Shown: positions 1 to 5,314, counted from the first letter of the stretch. The stretch is 5,314 bases of DNA from Oscillospiraceae bacterium UBA6409 (GCA_002438575.1 DJPP01000126.1:5599-10912), one strand, 5' to 3'. A program made the numbers and translations. The notes: generated from the sequence alone by a model not told the origin.

Positions 1-266
1 CCGCCCACGGCAAAGCCGGACCACACGATAGCGCCGTTGATGCGCCAGTCGCACAGCACGGTGATGACCGCCGGCAGCAGCATACACACGGAGATGACGA
101 ACAGCACGCCGATGCGGCTGACCTCCTCGTGGCGGGGGTGGTCATCCGGCGGGTAGGGCGGCTCACCCTGTCCGCAGGGCAGATCGGGATGAAATACCCG
201 GGTGCCGCACAGGGGACAGACGCGCTCGCTGTCCGCCAGCTCCACGCCGCATTTGATACAATACAT
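1..266 (-). CDS. Zinc-ribbon membrane protein, DUF6320-like (partial, C-terminus beyond window)
   Basis: The visible 88 residues begin with a compact zinc ribbon: CxxC at C3/C6 and CPLC at C17/C20, the usual four-cysteine knuckle. A proline-rich linker (about 28-45) follows, then a hydrophobic helix at about 52-71 and the start of another near 78. This order, with the N-terminal MYCIKCGVELADSE stretch, is what I recall of the DUF6320 family of clostridial membrane proteins; the family assignment is from memory and unverified. The biochemical role is unknown. The ATG at 264-266 is preceded by AAGGAG at 275-280 with 8-nt spacing, which fixes the start. It lies 26 nt behind the stop of the hydrolase/acyltransferase gene, with no terminator or obvious promoter in between, so the two are probably one operon. 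The ribbon likely faces the cytoplasm and may bind a partner protein rather than DNA (inference). The gene is cut by the window edge, not by mutation. Confidence 0.8.
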   Translation of the reverse strand, partial: MYCIKCGVELADSERVCPLCGTRVFHPDLPCGQGEPPYPPDDHPRHEEVSRIGVLFVISVCMLLPAVITVLCDWRINGAIVWSGFAVG

Positions 267-292
267 AAGAAAGGCTCCTTTCTCCCGTTGTG

Positions 293-2455
293 TCAGCGCA
301 TATTGCTCTCGACCTTAACGGGCAGTCCCAGCCGATGCAGCACGCGGTAGAAGTGATACTCCAGCTCCGGCTCCCGAATGCTTCGAATACAGTTGATGTA
401 GGCTGTGTCCCCCCAGGTGACCACGCCGCAGTTGTGGGGGGCCTTCGCCTGCACGCCGATGATAAAATCCATACGGTGCACATAGGGCACCATCACATCC
501 GGCAGCTCCACACGGCCCAGGTTGGACAGGCACAGGCAGGACTTGCACTCGCCCACCGTGTCGAACACAGCCTTCATGGCAATATTCTTGATAAACAGCG
601 GCATGACGCGCAGCACGGGCGAGCGCTCGCTGGCCACATTGGCGGCAAACTTGGCCCGCATGGTCCAGCGGTTGTTCTCCAGTCCCATCTTGTGGTGTAC
701 CAAGGCACACAGTTCCTCAAAACTGCACTCCCCCAGCCGCGGGTCGATCTCCGGGGTGATATAGGACGCAAAGTTCCGCAGCGTTTTGCTGGGAAACAGA
801 TTTCGCAGGTTTACCGGCAGCAGCACCTTCACCGGCTTGCGGTGATGGGGGTTGGGCACCTTCTCCGCCTGTAGCTCCAGAATAGCCTGCATCATGGCGG
901 CGCACAGCAGCTCTGTCACGGACACCCCGTGGTCTTTGGCGCAGGAGCGCAGCTTATCCGCCGGCACCATCAGCGTCACCAGGTCCTTGTAGCCATCTGT
1001 CTCCGGCGTGCCGGTCAGGTGCCAGGCCGTGGCCTCGGCGCGGCTGGCGGTCACATCTCCGGCATACCGGGCAAAGCTGTCCTCCAGCTCCTCCGGCGAC
1101 GGCTCTTCCAGCCGTCCCAGTACACCCTTCTCCGCAGGGACGGAGATACCGTACTTCTCACTGAGATACTCCGCCAGCAGCGATTTGACGAACACCAGCG
1201 CGCCGGTGCCGTCGGTCAGCGCATGGAAAAACTCCACCGCAAAACGATCCTTATACACCAACACACGGAAGGCACACTGCCGCACCTGGCGGAACGGCGC
1301 GTGGGCCAGTGGGCAGCTCTTTTCGTCCTGTATGGGCGGCGTATGGGGTATCTCCTCCAGATAGTACCAGAACACACCCCGCCGCAGCCGCACGGCAATG
1401 GACGGGAACCGCCGCACCGTCACATCCAGCGCCGCTGCCAGCACCGCGCGGTCTACCGGCTCCGTCAGCGTGGCGGAGATGCGGAAAAAGTTGTTCCAGT
1501 TGCGCCGCTTGGCAGCAGGATATATCTTGGCCGCGTTGTCCAGACGCATCCACCGCAGGCTCCGGGCCGGGGACAGGTTCTGCGTCATAAAGCGGTTGAT
1601 CTCATAGAAATCCTGCTCCATGTTCTCCTGCAGACAATAGAGCACATAGGCGTGCCAGCGCCCCGGCGCGATGATCAGCTTGCTTTTGCTCCCGGCCTTT
1701 TTCAGCCGTTCATGCAGTCCCCGGGCGTCATCCAGCAATATCTCATCGCCGCCGGCGAAAATCAGCGTCGGCGGAAAGCCCGTCAGGTCGCCCAGCAGGG
1801 GCGAACACAGCGGGTCCGTGGGATCCTGCGTATAGCACCTGGCGTAGAATTGCAGCAGCTCCTCCGTCAGGGACGGATCGTTGTCCCGGTTGAATTCGTA
1901 GGACTTCCCGGAACCGGTCAGGTCCACCCAGGGCGAGATGGCGATGAGCCCGCAGGGCAGCTCCCGGCCCAGCTGCTTCAGCTTCAGGCACAGCGCACAG
2001 ATCAGCCCGCCGCCGGCGCTCTCGCCGCACAGCAGGATCTGCTGCGGCGCGTAGCCCTTTTTCAGCAAATAGTCATAGGCAGTCAGTGCATCCTCCAGCG
2101 CGGCGGGATAGGGGGCCTCCGGCGCCAGGCGGTACGCCCCGCAGAACACGCGCACACCGCACTCGCTGGCCAGCGTAGCCGCGAAGCCCTTGGCATAGTC
2201 CAGACTGCCGCAGGTATAGCCGCCGCCGTGAAGATACAGCACCACGCCGCTGCGGCGCTCGTCCCTGGGCATGACCCACGCGCCCTTGAACTGCTCGAAG
2301 TCGTGGTCGCGGAAGATCACCTCCCGCTTGTGCAGGGCGCTCATCAGCTCGCCCAGCTTATCCTGTCCCTTGCGGGTGGTCTCCAGTGAGCAGCCCGCCA
2401 CAAAGGGCTTAAAAAAATTCAATTGTGAACGCACCAGCTTTGCCGATAATTCCAT
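293..2455 (-). CDS. Bifunctional alpha/beta hydrolase (HSL family) fused to a condensation/alcohol-acyltransferase-like domain
   Basis: The protein has 720 residues and two domains. Residues about 1-292 form an alpha/beta hydrolase of the hormone-sensitive-lipase type: oxyanion-hole HGGGY at 76-80, nucleophile elbow GESAG with S146, acid D237 in GGDE, and base H268. The triad is complete, so carboxylesterase activity is likely. Residues about 305-712 resemble the condensation/alcohol acetyltransferase superfamily (COG4908-like): a FHALTDG motif at 410-416, keeping the second histidine (H411) and D415 of HHxxxDG but with F410 for the first, a LPVNLRNLFP segment at 546-555, and SNLGRVELP at 644-652. 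Together they suggest hydrolysis and transfer of acyl groups between esters or thioesters and an alcohol acceptor; the substrate is unknown. No signal peptide is evident, so it is probably cytoplasmic. The reading frame stays open upstream to 2521, but the ATG at 2455 has a good ribosome site and the longer start would overlap the promoter. It is first in an operon with the zinc-ribbon gene. Confidence 0.88.
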   Translation of the reverse strand: MELSAKLVRSQLNFFKPFVAGCSLETTRKGQDKLGELMSALHKREVIFRDHDFEQFKGAWVMPRDERRSGVVLYLHGGGYTCGSLDYAKGFAATLASECGVRVFCGAYRLAPEAPYPAALEDALTAYDYLLKKGYAPQQILLCGESAGGGLICALCLKLKQLGRELPCGLIAISPWVDLTGSGKSYEFNRDNDPSLTEELLQFYARCYTQDPTDPLCSPLLGDLTGFPPTLIFAGGDEILLDDARGLHERLKKAGSKSKLIIAPGRWHAYVLYCLQENMEQDFYEINRFMTQNLSPARSLRWMRLDNAAKIYPAAKRRNWNNFFRISATLTEPVDRAVLAAALDVTVRRFPSIAVRLRRGVFWYYLEEIPHTPPIQDEKSCPLAHAPFRQVRQCAFRVLVYKDRFAVEFFHALTDGTGALVFVKSLLAEYLSEKYGISVPAEKGVLGRLEEPSPEELEDSFARYAGDVTASRAEATAWHLTGTPETDGYKDLVTLMVPADKLRSCAKDHGVSVTELLCAAMMQAILELQAEKVPNPHHRKPVKVLLPVNLRNLFPSKTLRNFASYITPEIDPRLGECSFEELCALVHHKMGLENNRWTMRAKFAANVASERSPVLRVMPLFIKNIAMKAVFDTVGECKSCLCLSNLGRVELPDVMVPYVHRMDFIIGVQAKAPHNCGVVTWGDTAYINCIRSIREPELEYHFYRVLHRLGLPVKVESNMR

Positions 2456-2463
2456 TGTGGTCG

Positions 2464-2470
2464 TTCCTTT
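2464..2470 (-). promoter_or_regulatory. Ribosome binding site that sets the hydrolase start
   Basis: On the minus strand this reads AAAGGAA, about 8-9 nt before the ATG at 2455. It supports that start over the in-frame upstream ATG at 2521, whose codon would lie upstream of the predicted transcription start. Confidence 0.7.
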
Positions 2471-2488
2471 CCTCGTTGCTGATAGATG

Positions 2489-2517
2489 ATTATACCATAT
2501 TGTGCAACTCTTGTAAA
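2489..2517 (-). promoter_or_regulatory. Sigma-A type promoter of the hydrolase/zinc-ribbon operon
   Basis: On the minus strand there is a -35 box TTTACA (2512-2517, five of six consensus bases), a 17-nt spacer, and a perfect -10 box TATAAT (2489-2494). Transcription should begin near 2482, giving a leader of about 27 nt. The leader is too short for a riboswitch or attenuator, so control would act at initiation. Confidence 0.8.
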
Positions 2518-2638
2518 CCAAGCCAAAACGACGGGCGGGCCGCTTTTGTACCGCGCCTCAAGCGCGAGTCTCTTCTTTACAGCCGCAGTACAGCCATGGT
2601 ATACTGAGGCAAAAGGATCCGGACAGGGGTGACGGCAC
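2495..2638. other. Divergent intergenic region
   Basis: Apart from the two back-to-back promoters and the ribosome site, this stretch holds a GC-rich segment (about 2530-2545) and a small palindrome, CGCGC (2552-2556) and GCGCG (2562-2566) around CTCAA. No tRNA, riboswitch or small gene is evident. The palindrome is upstream of both promoters and might be a regulator site, but five base pairs are weak support. Confidence 0.35.
2576..2605 (+). promoter_or_regulatory. Sigma-A type promoter of the 2639-3229 membrane-protein gene
   Basis: TTTACA (2576-2581), an 18-nt spacer and TATACT (2600-2605) form a good housekeeping promoter. The start would be near 2612, leaving about 27 nt of leader. Its -35 box has the same sequence as that of the divergent promoter; the two -35 boxes are separated by 58 bp. 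Confidence 0.7.
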
Positions 2639-3229
2639 ATGGTCTCAGGGAAAAAATCGGCGTGGAAACGGCGGGTACGGGAACTCTGCAATTACCTGCT
2701 GTGCCTGGTATTGGGCGGTATATTTCTCTTTATGGGTCTGACCCAGCCGACATATACGGAAGAAAACACCACGGAAATCTATGCTGAAGCCGAAGAGTCG
2801 CTGATGTCCAGCCAGGGCCGCAGATTATATCCTATTCCGTTGTTGATATGCACGAACGGAACGGAATACACCTTCGGCTTTTCGTGCTATAAGAAGCTTC
2901 CTTCCGATTTTAACAGCAGCCCTCATTCGGTCCGTATCCGCGTTTATACCGGCTATAATTGGCGGCCTTGGGATACGACTCCCGAAATCGCAGAGATGGA
3001 AGCGGATGGTACCCTGTATTTTTCACTGCGTGATTCCAATAGAGAACGGAAAACCAGCCGGGTAATCCTCGTTTCGATCGGTGCAGTATTTACCGGCATC
3101 TTTGCACTTAGCGCATATGACATTTTTCTGTCACCAGCTGTGCAGAAAAAACGTCAAGTGAAAGAACGAGCAAAACGAAAAGCACAAAAACGGGACAGAA
3201 ACGATCGTGAGTCAGCTCCCAAAAGTTAG
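2639..3229 (+). CDS. Hypothetical protein with two transmembrane helices and an external domain
   Basis: I do not recognise a family for this 196-residue protein. It has a basic N-terminus (KK, KRR within 5-12), a hydrophobic helix at about 17-34, a polar region 35-140, a second helix at about 141-164, and a very basic C-terminal tail (about 170-190). By the positive-inside rule both ends are cytoplasmic and the middle 100 residues are outside. That external part is rich in likely beta strands and holds just two cysteines, C71 and C83, which could pair. The layout of helix, small beta domain and helix recalls DUF3592 proteins, but this is only a topological resemblance. The start is preceded by AGGGGTGA (2625-2632), a slightly degenerate Shine-Dalgarno, 6 nt before the ATG. 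Codons such as ATA, AGA, TTA and GAA are much commoner than in the neighbours, and GC is visibly lower, suggesting weaker codon selection or acquisition. It has its own promoter and terminator and so is a single-gene unit. Confidence 0.8.
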   Translation: MVSGKKSAWKRRVRELCNYLLCLVLGGIFLFMGLTQPTYTEENTTEIYAEAEESLMSSQGRRLYPIPLLICTNGTEYTFGFSCYKKLPSDFNSSPHSVRIRVYTGYNWRPWDTTPEIAEMEADGTLYFSLRDSNRERKTSRVILVSIGAVFTGIFALSAYDIFLSPAVQKKRQVKERAKRKAQKRDRNDRESAPKS

Positions 3230-3255
3230 ACAGCTCCGGGCTGCTTCGACTCAGC

Positions 3256-3283
3256 AAAAAAGGCGGCTGACGCCGCCTTTTTT
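3256..3283. terminator. Bidirectional intrinsic terminator
   Basis: Six A, then GGCGGC (3262-3267), a TGAC loop, GCCGCC (3272-3277), then six T. Including the A/T tracts it is a perfect 12-bp stem. It reads as a GC hairpin plus T-tract on both strands, so it can end transcripts of the plus-strand gene ending at 3229 and of the minus-strand PTS-like gene ending at 3289. Confidence 0.92.
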
Positions 3284-3288
3284 GTGTC

Positions 3289-4395
3289 TTACAGATCCAG
3301 CTTCAGATCGCCGTCCTTGATCCAGCCCCATTTCCGCAGGGGCACGGCGATAAGCCATGTCAGCACTGCGGGCAGCACAAAGGAGATCAGCACCAGGCCC
3401 AGCCAGTCCATGCCGGTGACGGCGGCCTTTGCGCCGCTGGCCACATCATTGACCCAGCCGGTGTAGACGCCGATCTGCCCCACCAGGCCGCAGGTGCCCA
3501 TCCCGGAGGACACCGGCGCGCCGTTCATCTCCAGGCGGAACAGGCAGGTGGCGACAGGGCCGGTGATGGCGGCAGCCAGCGTAGGCGGTATCCATATCCG
3601 GGGGTTGCGGACGATATTGCCCATCTGCAGCATACTGGTGCCCAGGCCCTGGGCGGCCAGGCCACCCCAGCGGTTTTCACGGAAGCTCATAACGGCGAAG
3701 CCCACCATCTGGGCGCAGCAGCCCGCCACGGCAGCGCCGCCGGCCAGGCCTGTCAGCCCCAGAGCCGCACAGATGGCGGCGGAGGAGATGGGCAGCGTCA
3801 GCGCAACGCCGATGACCACGGAGACGATAATGCCCATGAAGAAGGGCTGCAGCTCCGTCGCCCACATGATGGCCTGTCCCACAGCGGAGGCCGCCGTGCC
3901 CACCGGCGCGGCGATCAGCGCGGCGAAGCCCACGCCCACCAGCACGGTGACGATGGGCGTCACCAGAATGTCGATCTTCGTCTCCTTGCTGACGGCCTTG
4001 CCCAGCTCCGCGGCAACAATGGCCACGAACAGCACCGCCAGAGGGCCGCCCGCGCCGCCCATGTAGTTGGTGGCAAAACCCACGGGGATCAGTGAGAACA
4101 GCACCAGCGGCGGCGCGTTCAGCGCCCGGGCGATGGCCACCGCCATACCGGGTCCCACCATGGCCGAGCACAGTCCGCCGATGGTGTAATGCACCGCGCC
4201 GTCGCCTGTACCGATGGTGACGATGGTGGCATTCAGGAACCCGATGTGGAACTGCTGGCCGATGGTGTTCAGGATAGTGCCCACCAGCAGTGTGCAGAAC
4301 AGTCCCTGGGCCATGGCCCCCATGGCGTCGATGAAATAGCGCTTGGCGGAGAAAACGATGTCCTTTCGTTTCAGAAAGGCGCGGAGCTTTTCCAT
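3289..4395 (-). CDS. PTS_EIIC_2 / PfoR-like membrane protein (PTS sugar transporter subunit IIC family)
   Basis: A 368-residue, very hydrophobic protein with about ten membrane-spanning or re-entrant segments between residues 22 and 353. It matches what I know of the PTS_EIIC_2 family (COG3641, PfoR-like): an N-terminal amphipathic stretch with RYFIDAMGAMAQGLF at 19-33, GTGDGAVHYTIGG near 62-74, NYMGGAGGPLA at 110-120, and MNGAPVSSGMGTCGLVGQIG at 290-309. Members of the family have been named either PTS IIC transporters or, after Clostridium perfringens PfoR, regulators; biochemical proof of sugar transport is scarce. No EIIA or EIIB domain is fused or adjacent, so it either uses partners encoded elsewhere or works without phosphotransfer. 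The start at 4395 is chosen because a GAGG site (4405-4408) and a consensus promoter sit just upstream; the open frame to 4623 only overlaps the amidotransferase gene antiparallel in codon content and has no ribosome site evident. Transcription ends at the shared terminator at 3256-3283. Confidence 0.88.
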   Translation of the reverse strand: MEKLRAFLKRKDIVFSAKRYFIDAMGAMAQGLFCTLLVGTILNTIGQQFHIGFLNATIVTIGTGDGAVHYTIGGLCSAMVGPGMAVAIARALNAPPLVLFSLIPVGFATNYMGGAGGPLAVLFVAIVAAELGKAVSKETKIDILVTPIVTVLVGVGFAALIAAPVGTAASAVGQAIMWATELQPFFMGIIVSVVIGVALTLPISSAAICAALGLTGLAGGAAVAGCCAQMVGFAVMSFRENRWGGLAAQGLGTSMLQMGNIVRNPRIWIPPTLAAAITGPVATCLFRLEMNGAPVSSGMGTCGLVGQIGVYTGWVNDVASGAKAAVTGMDWLGLVLISFVLPAVLTWLIAVPLRKWGWIKDGDLKLDL

Positions 4396-4404
4396 AGCGG
4401 TATA

Positions 4405-4408
4405 CCTC
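4405..4408 (-). promoter_or_regulatory. Ribosome binding site of the PTS IIC-like gene
   Basis: Minus-strand GAGG, 9 nt before the ATG at 4395. It is only moderate in strength, but it lies downstream of the predicted transcription start near 4419, which rules out the longer in-frame start at 4623 for this transcript. Confidence 0.6.
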
Positions 4409-4425
4409 GCTTGTCGATTTTCTCC

Positions 4426-4455
4426 ATTATAGGCGCACCGTATGGCGCTTGTCAA
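4426..4455 (-). promoter_or_regulatory. Consensus sigma-A promoter of the PTS IIC-like gene
   Basis: On the minus strand TTGACA (4450-4455) and TATAAT (4426-4431) are both perfect, with an 18-nt spacer. The predicted start is near 4419, giving a leader of about 24 nt. The -35 box spans the TGA stop codon (4452-4454) of the upstream amidotransferase gene, so the PTS-like gene can be transcribed independently of it. No palindromic operator is evident in the spacer. Confidence 0.82.
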
Positions 4456-5048
4456 CCGCCGCGGCACTTTTCCACCTGACGCCGCAGCCACCAGAACACG
4501 GCAGCGCCGTCCGCGGCATCCTCCCTCCGCAGGGCGAACGCCTGGCGCTCCGGGTGCCACTGCACCCCCAGCACCGGCAGACGGCTGTGGCATATCCCTT
4601 CGATCATGCCGTCTGCCGCCCATTGCCGCACACCCAGCCCCCGCCCCAGACGACAGATAGCCTGGTGATGGTTGCTGTTGACACGGGGCGCGGTGCCCAC
4701 CAGCTCTGCCAGTTCACCCACCGCCCGTGTATCGTGCAGGATGTCGCCCGCCTTGGCCTGGTGTCCCGGCACACGGGCATACAGTGTCCCGCCGAAAAAC
4801 ACATTCAGCGCCTGCAGCCCCCGGCAAATACCCAAAATCGGCTTTTCCGCCGCCGCATAGGCCGCAATGGTCCGGCTCTCGTCCTCCGGCAGGCGGTCCG
4901 TGATATCCCCACCGCCGGGCAGCAGCAGCGCATCGCACGGGCCGGCCGCTTCACGGCCCACCACCGGTGTCAGCCCCACCTCCCGCAGCGCCTCCACGTA
5001 GTTTACATAACTTAATCCATCATTCCAGATCAGCACCCGCTTCTCCAT
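4452..5048 (-). CDS. Class I glutamine amidotransferase-like hydrolase, peptidase C26 (gamma-glutamyl-gamma-aminobutyrate hydrolase-like)
   Basis: A 198-residue protein with the full class I amidotransferase triad: C75 in GICRG (73-77), H165 and E167 in QWHPE. The LLPGGGD motif at 42-48 and VNSNHHQ at 123-129 are typical of the C26 group that includes PuuD, which cleaves gamma-glutamyl amide bonds such as gamma-glutamyl-GABA. It is shorter than the usual 230-250 residues, mainly because the region between LLPGGGD and GICRG lacks the loop common in PuuD-like enzymes; every catalytic motif is retained, so it is compact rather than broken. It is probably cytoplasmic. The exact gamma-glutamyl substrate cannot be read from sequence. 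The start at 5048 follows a G-rich ribosome site; the open frame back to 5147 lacks a good site and overlaps the tRNA promoter. The PTS-like gene begins 56 bp downstream on the same strand, and no hairpin separates them, so some readthrough is possible. Confidence 0.9.
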   Translation of the reverse strand: MEKRVLIWNDGLSYVNYVEALREVGLTPVVGREAAGPCDALLLPGGGDITDRLPEDESRTIAAYAAAEKPILGICRGLQALNVFFGGTLYARVPGHQAKAGDILHDTRAVGELAELVGTAPRVNSNHHQAICRLGRGLGVRQWAADGMIEGICHSRLPVLGVQWHPERQAFALRREDAADGAAVFWWLRRQVEKCRGG

Positions 5049-5053
5049 AGCCG

Positions 5054-5061
5054 TCCCCCCT
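5054..5061 (-). promoter_or_regulatory. Ribosome binding site that sets the amidotransferase start
   Basis: Minus-strand AGGGGGGA, about 5-6 nt before the ATG at 5048. It is an unusual all-G variant of the Shine-Dalgarno, but it is the best site in the region and favours this start over the one at 5147. Confidence 0.55.
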
Positions 5062-5114
5062 CTCCCATCAGTACATGCACCGCCGCGCCAAAATATGCGC
5101 CGCAGAAAAAGAAG

Positions 5115-5143
5115 TTGCACCCCGGCAGAAAGTATGGTATGAT
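5115..5143 (+). promoter_or_regulatory. Promoter of tRNA-Ser
   Basis: TTGCAC (5115-5120), a 17-nt spacer and TATGAT (5138-5143) place the transcription start near 5150, about 8 nt before the mature 5' end of the tRNA. The short leader would be removed by RNase P. Confidence 0.72.
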
Positions 5144-5157
5144 ACACCCCGTGACAA
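5129..5157 (-). promoter_or_regulatory. Possible promoter of the amidotransferase gene
   Basis: Minus-strand TTGTCA (5152-5157, five of six) with a 17-nt spacer to TACTTT (5129-5134, three of six). The -10 box is poor and the call is tentative. If real, it lies on top of the tRNA promoter on the opposite strand. An alternative -10 is TATTTT at 5090-5095, which lacks a good -35. Confidence 0.3.
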
Positions 5158-5246
5158 GCAGCGGTATCGAAGTGGTCATAACGGGGCTGACTCGAAATCA
5201 GTTTGCGGGCAACCGCACGTGGGTTCGAATCCCACCCGCTGCGCCA
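5158..5246 (+). tRNA. tRNA-Ser, anticodon CGA, with encoded CCA
   Basis: The cloverleaf can be drawn fully. The 7-bp acceptor stem GCAGCGG (5158-5164) pairs with CCGCTGC (5236-5242), followed by discriminator G and CCA (5244-5246). The anticodon stem is 5186-5190 with 5198-5202 and the loop CTCGAAA (5191-5197) carries CGA at 5193-5195, reading the serine codon UCG. A long variable arm with a TGCGG/CCGCA stem (5204-5208, 5213-5217) and GCAA loop marks it as class II, as expected for serine. The T arm has a 5-bp stem GTGGG/CCCAC and loop TTCGAAT. It stands alone, with its own promoter and terminator. Confidence 0.97.
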
Positions 5247-5281
5247 ACAACAAAACCACCCAATAGGGTGGTTTTGTTGTT
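5246..5281 (+). terminator. Intrinsic terminator of tRNA-Ser
   Basis: A perfect 16-bp inverted repeat (5246-5261 with 5266-5281) around an AATA loop. The GC-rich core is CCACCC/GGGTGG, followed by TTTTGTTGTT, a U-rich but interrupted tail. The stem starts at the last base of the CCA end. The opposite strand has an equivalent T-rich tail (minus-strand GGGTGG then TTTTGTTGTT), so it may also act on transcripts coming from the right. Confidence 0.85.
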
Positions 5282-5289
5282 AATACTGT

Positions 5290-5314
5290 CTGATTTTCAC
5301 TGTGCCAAAATCAG
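5290..5314. repeat. 8-bp inverted repeat at the window edge, possible terminator
   Basis: CTGATTTT (5290-5297) and AAAATCAG (5307-5314) are exact inverted copies around a 9-nt spacer. The right arm ends exactly at the window edge, so the stem could be longer. It is AT-rich with no T-tract visible, so it may be part of a terminator or of a site belonging to the next gene. Confidence 0.4.

Noticed and set aside
290..874. A 194-codon plus-strand open frame
   Set aside because: It is antisense to the acyltransferase domain, has histidine/glutamine-rich low-plausibility composition, and no family motif.
929..2389. A 486-codon open frame on the plus strand, antisense to the hydrolase/acyltransferase gene
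   Set aside because: It is an artefact of high GC opposite a real gene: the product is rich in Q, R, G and H with no domain motifs, and no ribosome site or promoter is evident. The minus-strand frame carries complete catalytic motifs.
2552..2566. CGCGC-CTCAA-GCGCG as a transcription terminator
   Set aside because: The stem is only 5 bp with no T-tract on either side; at most it is a weak operator candidate.
3494..4066. A 190-codon plus-strand open frame rich in A, P, T and M
   Set aside because: It is the mirror of the alanine/glycine-rich membrane helices of the PTS-like gene and has no independent support.
4396..4623. N-terminal extension of the PTS-like protein
   Set aside because: It would overlap the 3' end of the amidotransferase gene in another frame, is Arg/Gly/Ala-rich, and lies mostly upstream of the consensus promoter; the family normally begins close to the chosen methionine.
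5049..5147. N-terminal extension of the amidotransferase to an ATG at 5147
   Set aside because: The added 33 residues have no similarity to the family, there is no good ribosome site, and the region overlaps the tRNA promoter.
5075..5266. A 63-codon plus-strand open frame
   Set aside because: It runs through the tRNA-Ser gene and its promoter, so it is not a protein gene.

Overview
The window looks like chromosomal DNA from a GC-rich member of the Clostridia, most likely an Oscillospiraceae-type gut bacterium. That placement is inferred from gene content (a DUF6320-like zinc-ribbon protein beside a hydrolase/acyltransferase fusion, and a PfoR-type PTS IIC protein), from strong Shine-Dalgarno sequences and sigma-A type promoters, and from the high GC of the coding DNA. 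No 16S or other definitive marker is present.

Layout. Positions 1-2455 hold a minus-strand operon. Its first gene encodes a 720-residue protein that joins an HSL-type alpha/beta hydrolase to a condensation/alcohol-acyltransferase-like domain (293-2455). After a 26-nt gap comes the start of a zinc-ribbon membrane protein that runs off the left edge (1-266). The operon has a near-consensus promoter at 2489-2517. Facing away from it, with its own promoter at 2576-2605, is a plus-strand gene for a small two-helix membrane protein with no recognised family and visibly lower GC (2639-3229). A symmetric A-tract/hairpin/T-tract at 3256-3283 can terminate transcription from both sides.

Positions 3289-4395 (minus) encode a PTS_EIIC_2/PfoR-like membrane protein. 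It has a consensus promoter whose -35 box overlaps the stop codon of the next gene upstream. That gene, 4452-5048 (minus), encodes a compact class I glutamine-amidotransferase-like hydrolase (peptidase C26 group). To the right, on the plus strand, is a complete tRNA-Ser(CGA) with encoded CCA (5158-5246), preceded by a good promoter and followed by a 16-bp terminator hairpin. The last 25 bases hold a second, partial-looking inverted repeat.

How the genes relate. The hydrolase/acyltransferase fusion and the zinc-ribbon protein are probably co-transcribed and may act together on acyl esters or lipids at the membrane, but no substrate can be read from the sequence. The PTS IIC-like protein and the amidotransferase lie in tandem, each apparently able to be transcribed on its own; no EIIA or EIIB partner is in the window. 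I see no CRISPR array, insertion sequence, phage gene or defence system. The most unusual items are the hydrolase-acyltransferase fusion operon and the unassigned low-GC membrane protein.
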